From positions 806,001 to 870,000 of the forward strand of contig NZ_SCIN01000002.1 in assembly GCF_004101245.1 (NCBI RefSeq): a stretch of 64,000 nucleotides of DNA. The letters are read 5' to 3'. Below the pieces are notes generated by a model that made no database searches, was not told where the DNA came from, and saw only the letters and a list, made by a program, of their open reading frames with translations. The stretch's first letter is position 1; every line of letters begins with the position of its first letter. The DNA is from Sphingomonas sp. UV9 (GTDB lineage: Bacteria; Pseudomonadota; Alphaproteobacteria; Sphingomonadales; Sphingomonadaceae). Both the position numbers and the translations under genes were made by a program. Shown here in pieces: positions 60,156-64,000 of this stretch.

Positions 60156-60218
60156 CGTCGGAAGCGTCCCAGATGGCCTGTACCGGTGTCGAGAATAGGG
60201 CAAGGTCGCGGCACCTTT

Positions 60219-60297
60219 CGATCCTCCCCCAAATCCTCCCCCAAATCCTCCCCCGTCGGGGGAAGGTGGCTAGCCCTTGCCAGACGGAGGGGGAGGC
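60219..60297. repeat. Class 6 hairpins with 12-bp tandem ATCCTCCCCCAA
   Basis: ATCCTCCCCCAA twice, then ATCCTCCCCC-GTC-GGGGG hairpin, then CCAGACGGAGGGGGAGG as in 23074-23199. Lies in the 380-base divergent gap 60156-60534; the rest of that gap shows no gene. Confidence 0.8.
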
Positions 60298-60534
60298 AAG
60301 CGAAAACCCCCGTTTCAGGTCCGCCACCCGTCGCCCTAGACACCCCTCGCTCCATAAAAAGACAATCATATCCGCGACCCTGGCACGGCGCCCGACCCGC
60401 CACCTCCGTCAGTAGCCACGCCACGTCTCACCGCTACCCAGGCGCGGCTCGTCGCATCGCGGGTTGCCGTCGGCCCGCGTTCAGCCTCCCCCGCCCACAA
60501 CACAGCGACGACCGCGCGCAGGGGATTTTCGACG

Positions 60535-61908
60535 ATGACGACCGACCGCGGGGCGCTGGCCGCCCTGCTCGCCACCATGACGATGCTCGCGTCAGCGGGC
60601 CCCGCAATGGCGCAGACCGAGCAGACTGCTCCCGTTCGCGGACTCGAAGGGCTCGCCAACCCCACGCCGCAGACCAATGCGACCGTCCCGATCCCCGACG
60701 CGCCGAAGATCGTCCTCCCCACCGAGACGCCGACGCCCCGGCCGACGCCGAGCCAGCGCCCCGCGAGTCGGCCTGCCGCGCAAAAGGCCAACGCGGAAAA
60801 GACGCCCGCCGAACGCCCGGCCACTCGCAACGAACCGGAAAAGTCCACCCGTAGCGCGACGGACTCGGCGCGGTCGTCGACCCCCGCCGAACCCGCGTCC
60901 GCAACAGGATCTGCACCAGAGGCGACGGTGGCCCCGCCCTCGGCACAAGTGCCGCGCATCAACGATGCCCCGGAACCCGCGCCGCAATCCGCCCCGACTG
61001 CTGCGGCCACACCGACTCCTGCGCCCGCGACGAGCCCGCAACCGACGATAACCGCGCCGGAGACGGGCAGGGCGATGCCGCTCTGGCTCTCGCTTGCCGT
61101 CATCGTCGTGGTCCTGGCCGCACTCTGGGCGCTCCGCCGGAAACCTCGAGGCCGTCGGCAGGATCAGGACGTCGAAACCTTTGTCGAGCCTCTGCCAGAT
61201 CCTGTAGCCTCCGAACCCGTTTCGCGTCCCGTCGCCGACGCCTCCTCGGTCGAGTCCAAGACGACCCCGGCTGCTGCAACCGCCGCCCCCGCCGTCGCAG
61301 CGATCCCCACGACCGCTATCGCCGCGCCGAAATTCCTCGAACCGCGCGCAAAAACGCCCCCATCGCCGCCATCGCCATCGCCATCGCCATCGCCGCCGCC
61401 AGCCGCTCCCCGAGCCCGCCTAACCTGCGATCTCCGTCCCTTGCGTGCCGGCCTCAACCTGCTCAGCGCCACCGTCGAGTGCGAACTCGTCGTCACCAAC
61501 ACCGGCACCGCGCCCGCCGAGGCGATCCGCACCGGCGTCGCGCTCCTGACCGCGCATACCGGTCAGGACGTCGACCTTGCCGTCTTCAACGCCGCCCCCG
61601 TCGTCCGTCCGGTCGCCGCGCCGTTCGCGCTGGCCCCCGGCGAGACGCGCACGCTGCGGACCGTCGTCGCGGTCTCGCGCGAGGCGATCCGCACGATGAC
61701 CGCCGCCAACCGCCCGATGTTCGTCCCCGTCGTCGCCGCCAATGTGCGCTACGTCACCGCCGGCGCCGACGCACAGACCGCGCGCGCCTGGTCGATCGGC
61801 ATCGAACGCGTCGACTCGCCCAAGCTCGCCCCGTTCTGGCTCGACGCCCCCGCGCGCATGTACAGCAGCGTCGCCGCGCGCCCTCACGCGGCCGAGTTCG
61901 ACAGCTAG
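60535..61908 (+). CDS. Pro-rich single-pass membrane protein of unknown function
   Basis: 457 residues: cleavable signal (about 1-26, AQTEQ after cleavage), a 150-residue Pro/Thr/Ala-rich segment, a membrane helix (about 181-199, LWLSLAVIVVVLAALWAL) followed by RRKPRGRR, a second Pro/Ser linker with PSPSPSPS coded by CATCGC hexamers, and a C-terminal beta domain (about 300-440) resembling Ig-like/CARDB folds (ELVVTNTGTAPAEAI). Positive-inside charges put the beta domain in the cytoplasm unless the signal is not cleaved. AGGGGA precedes the ATG. Confidence 0.75.
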   Translation: MTTDRGALAALLATMTMLASAGPAMAQTEQTAPVRGLEGLANPTPQTNATVPIPDAPKIVLPTETPTPRPTPSQRPASRPAAQKANAEKTPAERPATRNEPEKSTRSATDSARSSTPAEPASATGSAPEATVAPPSAQVPRINDAPEPAPQSAPTAAATPTPAPATSPQPTITAPETGRAMPLWLSLAVIVVVLAALWALRRKPRGRRQDQDVETFVEPLPDPVASEPVSRPVADASSVESKTTPAAATAAPAVAAIPTTAIAAPKFLEPRAKTPPSPPSPSPSPSPPPAAPRARLTCDLRPLRAGLNLLSATVECELVVTNTGTAPAEAIRTGVALLTAHTGQDVDLAVFNAAPVVRPVAAPFALAPGETRTLRTVVAVSREAIRTMTAANRPMFVPVVAANVRYVTAGADAQTARAWSIGIERVDSPKLAPFWLDAPARMYSSVAARPHAAEFDS

Positions 61909-61932
61909 GACACCCCTGCGCATCGCCGTTGA

Positions 61933-61972
61933 CGTTTATCGATAAACGATACATATCGTTTATCGATAAACG
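61933..61972. promoter_or_regulatory. 40-bp perfect palindromic operator of the DUF2975 operon
   Basis: Two 19-base arms, CGTTTATCGATAAACGATA and its reverse complement, around a CA centre. Each arm contains the 12-bp palindrome TTTATCGATAAA, so two stacked sites result. A -35-like TTGACG starts at 61929; the palindrome ends 9 bases before the ATG and abuts the GGAGG ribosome site. Confidence 0.75.
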
Positions 61973-61981
61973 GAGGGTGGC

Positions 61982-62497
61982 ATGCAGGATCGGTTTCTCG
62001 GCATCGCAAGGGGACTGCTGCGGTTCGCCAACGGGGCGAACTGGACGTCGGCGATCGGTTTCGCCGTCGCGATCGTCCTGTCCTTCGTCTTCGGCGACGC
62101 GCTCACCGCGCAGATCGCGCTGAAATACCACGGCCGCCACGTACCGGAGACGGTTGCGATCATCCGGTTGCTCGGCGTTCTCTCGATCGTTGCCGCAATC
62201 GCCGTGCACCAGCTCCTCACCCGCCTGATCGCGATCGTCGAAAGCGTGCGTGTCGGCGACCCGTTCGTCGCGGCGAATGCGGACCGGCTCCAGCGGATCG
62301 GCTGGGCGTTGCTCGCGCTCCAGCTGCTCGACTTGGTCCTTGGCGGGATCACGGTCTTTCTCAACCGGATCAATGTCGATTTCGTGACGTGGACGCCGTC
62401 GTTCACCGGCTGGATCGGCGTAGTGATGATCTTCGTGCTCGCCCGCGTATTCCGGCTCGGTGCGGCGATGCGCGACGATCTCGCGATGACCGTCTGA
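61982..62497 (+). CDS. DUF2975 membrane protein
   Basis: 171 residues with four membrane helices and the DUF2975 pattern (AIVESVRVGDPFVAANADRL near the middle). Characteristically paired with a small Cro-like HTH regulator, as here. The ATG is 9 bases from the palindrome with GGAGG at 61972-61976. Function unknown. Confidence 0.88.
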   Translation: MQDRFLGIARGLLRFANGANWTSAIGFAVAIVLSFVFGDALTAQIALKYHGRHVPETVAIIRLLGVLSIVAAIAVHQLLTRLIAIVESVRVGDPFVAANADRLQRIGWALLALQLLDLVLGGITVFLNRINVDFVTWTPSFTGWIGVVMIFVLARVFRLGAAMRDDLAMTV

Positions 62498-62715
62498 TGC
62501 CCGTCATCGTCACGCTCGACGCCGTGCTCGCTCGCCGCGGCATGACGCTGACCGAGCTGTCCCAGACCGTCGACATCACGATGGCCAACCTGTCGATCCT
62601 GAAGACCGGCAAGGCCAAGGCGATCCGTTTCTCGACGCTCGAGGCGCTCTGCACCGTCCTCGACTGCCAGCCGGGCGAGATACTCAGTTTCACGCAAGAG
62701 GGGGAAGAGGCATGA
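62497..62715 (+). CDS. Small HTH regulator (YozG-like, HTH_26)
   Basis: 72 residues; ATG overlaps the DUF2975 stop by one base. An XRE-type HTH: VLARRGMTLTELSQTVDITM, ANLSILKTGKAKAIRFSTLE, then CTVLDCQPGEILSF, the standard end of this family. Likely autorepressor acting on the palindrome at 61933-61972. Confidence 0.9.
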   Translation: MPVIVTLDAVLARRGMTLTELSQTVDITMANLSILKTGKAKAIRFSTLEALCTVLDCQPGEILSFTQEGEEA

Positions 62716-63554
62716 CCGACAGTGACATCACACGCCGGACGGGCACGGGGATCGTTGGCAGGCTCCGAAGCGTCGGGCGCGCCATGGTCGAAACCTATCG
62801 GCACGGCGGACGCACGGTGGTGGCGGCGCCGCTGATCCTGGCGATCGCCGTGGTGCCGGAATTCCTGCAACATATCGCCGAGATCCATTTGGGGATGTTC
62901 GATTCGGTCGACCGGTTTCGTGCGCTTGCCGACGATCCGCTGCGCTGGAATTTCGGCTACGTGAAGGTTGCAGGGTTCCTCATCGCCATTCTCGCGACCG
63001 CCCGGTTCTGGTCCGTCGGCTCCGTCCGTCGCACGCTGCTGGTGCCGCCGCTGGTTCTGGCGAAGGTCGTGGGTGGTTTGGTACTCGGCTACGTACTGGC
63101 GTGGCCATTCCAGTGGCTGGGTCAGCAGGGCCTGTCGCCCGTGATCGGCATCCCGCTCAAGCTCGTCTCGGCGGTCATCCAGGCGGGTATTCTGATCTAC
63201 CTGGTCGGCGCATTGCTCGAAGACCGGTCGGTGACGGCAAAGCGCGCGATGACCGCGCTCCTCCCCGCCGCCGTCCTGCTCTGCGTCCTTGCGGCGATCG
63301 CCTTCGTGCCGTCGCAGGGGCTGCACATGGCGAACCACAAACTGGCTCTGGGTCAGCCGCTGCCGATCGTGTGGGCGCTGATGATCTTCGATTCGCTGTG
63401 GGTCGGACTGTTTGCCGGCCTGGTCGGGTCGGCGTTGTTCGTCGGGTCGAGGACCGGGCTGACGTGGAACGGCTGGACCGTTCGGCCTCGCGAGCTGGAT
63501 ACGCGGGCGGGGGTGGAGCGTGAGCTCGCCGTGCTCGATCCAAGGACGGTCTGA
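62712..63554 (+). CDS. Multi-helix membrane protein coupled to the DUF2975-HTH pair
   Basis: 280 residues; ATG overlaps the HTH stop by 4 bases (ATGA). About six membrane helices in the region 35-250 (VVAAPLILAIAVVPEFL, AVLLCVLAAIAFVP, LMIFDSLWVGLFAGLVGSAL) with short loops, hydrophilic ends. No family recognised; not a usual member of DUF2975 operons as far as I know. Confidence 0.8.
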   Translation: MTDSDITRRTGTGIVGRLRSVGRAMVETYRHGGRTVVAAPLILAIAVVPEFLQHIAEIHLGMFDSVDRFRALADDPLRWNFGYVKVAGFLIAILATARFWSVGSVRRTLLVPPLVLAKVVGGLVLGYVLAWPFQWLGQQGLSPVIGIPLKLVSAVIQAGILIYLVGALLEDRSVTAKRAMTALLPAAVLLCVLAAIAFVPSQGLHMANHKLALGQPLPIVWALMIFDSLWVGLFAGLVGSALFVGSRTGLTWNGWTVRPRELDTRAGVERELAVLDPRTV

Positions 63555-63601
63555 CCCATCCTTCCAACATGCCGGGAAGGGGCGTGTCGATCCAGCACAC
63601 G

Positions 63602-63640
63602 AAAAAGGGCGACCCCATCGCTGGGGCCGCCCTTTGTCTT
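63602..63640. terminator. Bidirectional terminator
   Basis: GGGCGACCCCA-TCGC-TGGGGCCGCCC, 11-bp stem with one A-C mismatch, TTTGTCTT on the plus side and TTTTT on the minus side. Serves the membrane-protein operon and rplL. Confidence 0.87.
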
Positions 63641-63650
63641 AGCTGCGGCC

Positions 63651-63748
63651 AGCAGGGGCAAAGCCCCTGCTTCGTCGGTCGGTGCGATGCACCGCCGGCC
63701 GGCCTTGCTGGAGAGACGATTTAGCCGAAGCTAAATCGTCTCTCCAGC
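63651..63748 (-). repeat. Composite hairpin element downstream of rplL
   Basis: Read on the minus strand from rplL: a 19-bp perfect hairpin GCTGGAGAGACGATTTAGC with CGAA loop (63748-63707), then GGCCGGCGGTGC-ATC-GCACCG, CCGACGA, and AGCAGGGGC-TTT-GCCCCTGCT (63671-63651). Order, spacing and core match the element after lpd. Confidence 0.8.
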
Positions 63749-63754
63749 TGCGGC

Positions 63755-64000
63755 TTACTTGACCTCGACGGTCGCGCCAGCGGCTTCGAGCTGCGCCTTG
63801 ATCTTGGCGGCCTCGTCCTTCGACACGCCTTCCTTGACGGCCTTGGGAGCCGACTCGACCAGCGTCTTGGCTTCGGTCAGGCCGAGCGCGGTGATCGCAC
63901 GGACTTCCTTGATGACGTTGATCTTCTTGCCACCGTCGCCGGTCAGGATGACGTCGAATTCGGTCTGCTCTTCAGCGGCCGGGGCTGCTGCGCCGCCGCC
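63755..64000 (-). CDS. rplL: Ribosomal protein bL12, 5' end outside window
   Basis: The last 81 residues of L7/L12, running off the window end. The hinge [12 protein letters not shown] is followed by the C-terminal domain [40 protein letters not shown] and the end [16 protein letters not shown]. Binds translation factors on the ribosome stalk. Too close to the edge to show its upstream partner rplJ. Confidence 0.97.
   Translation of the reverse strand, partial: GGGAAAPAAEEQTEFDVILTGDGGKKINVIKEVRAITALGLTEAKTLVESAPKAVKEGVSKDEAAKIKAQLEAAGATVEVK

Overview
This is 64 kb of GC-rich bacterial chromosome from an alphaproteobacterium, most likely a Sphingomonas or close relative. The clues are a sphingomonad-type TCA-cycle cluster, a LexA box of the alphaproteobacterial GAAC-N7-GAAC form, one promoter matching the EcfG general-stress consensus (GGAAC-N16-CGTT), a TrcR/DUF1013 regulator, SapC, DUF3597 and DUF1192 proteins, and very many palindromic intergenic repeats. 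There is no rRNA, CRISPR array, prophage or recognisable IS element, and I found no tRNA. Nearly everything is core metabolism with small accessory insertions.

Layout. (1) 1-14905, TCA cluster on the plus strand: sdhA (cut by the window edge), sdhB, a thioesterase, zapE, mdh, sucD, sucA, sucB, lpd. Small accessory modules interrupt it: a RelE/Phd toxin-antitoxin pair and a ClpP-like protease between sdhA and sdhB, a GIY-YIG nuclease gene between mdh and sucD, and a DUF433/DUF5615 (antitoxin/PIN-like) pair between sucB and lpd. sucC is not in the window. (2) 15-25 kb: a diguanylate cyclase, a His-repeat protein divergent from LexA-boxed uvrA, a nucleotidyltransferase pair coupled to uvrA, a BRCT protein, and small envelope and stress proteins including a cold-shock protein. 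(3) 26-35.5 kb, minus strand: a SleB-type cell-wall hydrolase and a tightly packed run xseB-ispA-coaD-ppi-queA-EF-hand-tgt-small membrane protein-M16 peptidase. (4) 35.6-41.5 kb: second diguanylate cyclase, clpA, DUF1192, quinone oxidoreductase. (5) 41.8-43.9 kb: a PlcP-like metallophosphoesterase and an Agt-like glycosyltransferase behind a multi-unit Pho-box-like element, predicted to remodel membrane lipids under phosphate limitation. (6) 43.9-57.7 kb: trcR, MBL hydrolase, dienelactone-hydrolase-like protein, GST, thioredoxin-like protein, DEAD-box helicase, a GlcD-type FAD enzyme, SapC, cytochrome b561, a candidate small RNA with an anti-Shine-Dalgarno motif, zwf, and an SDR enzyme. (7) 57.7-63.6 kb: two large unknown envelope proteins in divergent orientation, then a DUF2975-HTH-membrane-protein operon behind a 40-bp palindrome. 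(8) The 3' part of rplL on the minus strand closes the window.

The items most worth following are the Pho-box/plcP-agt unit, the candidate sRNA upstream of zwf, the DUF2975 operon and its palindrome, the LexA-controlled uvrA operon carrying a nucleotidyltransferase pair, the GIY-YIG gene bracketed by two copies of a palindromic repeat, and a composite hairpin element found after both lpd and rplL.
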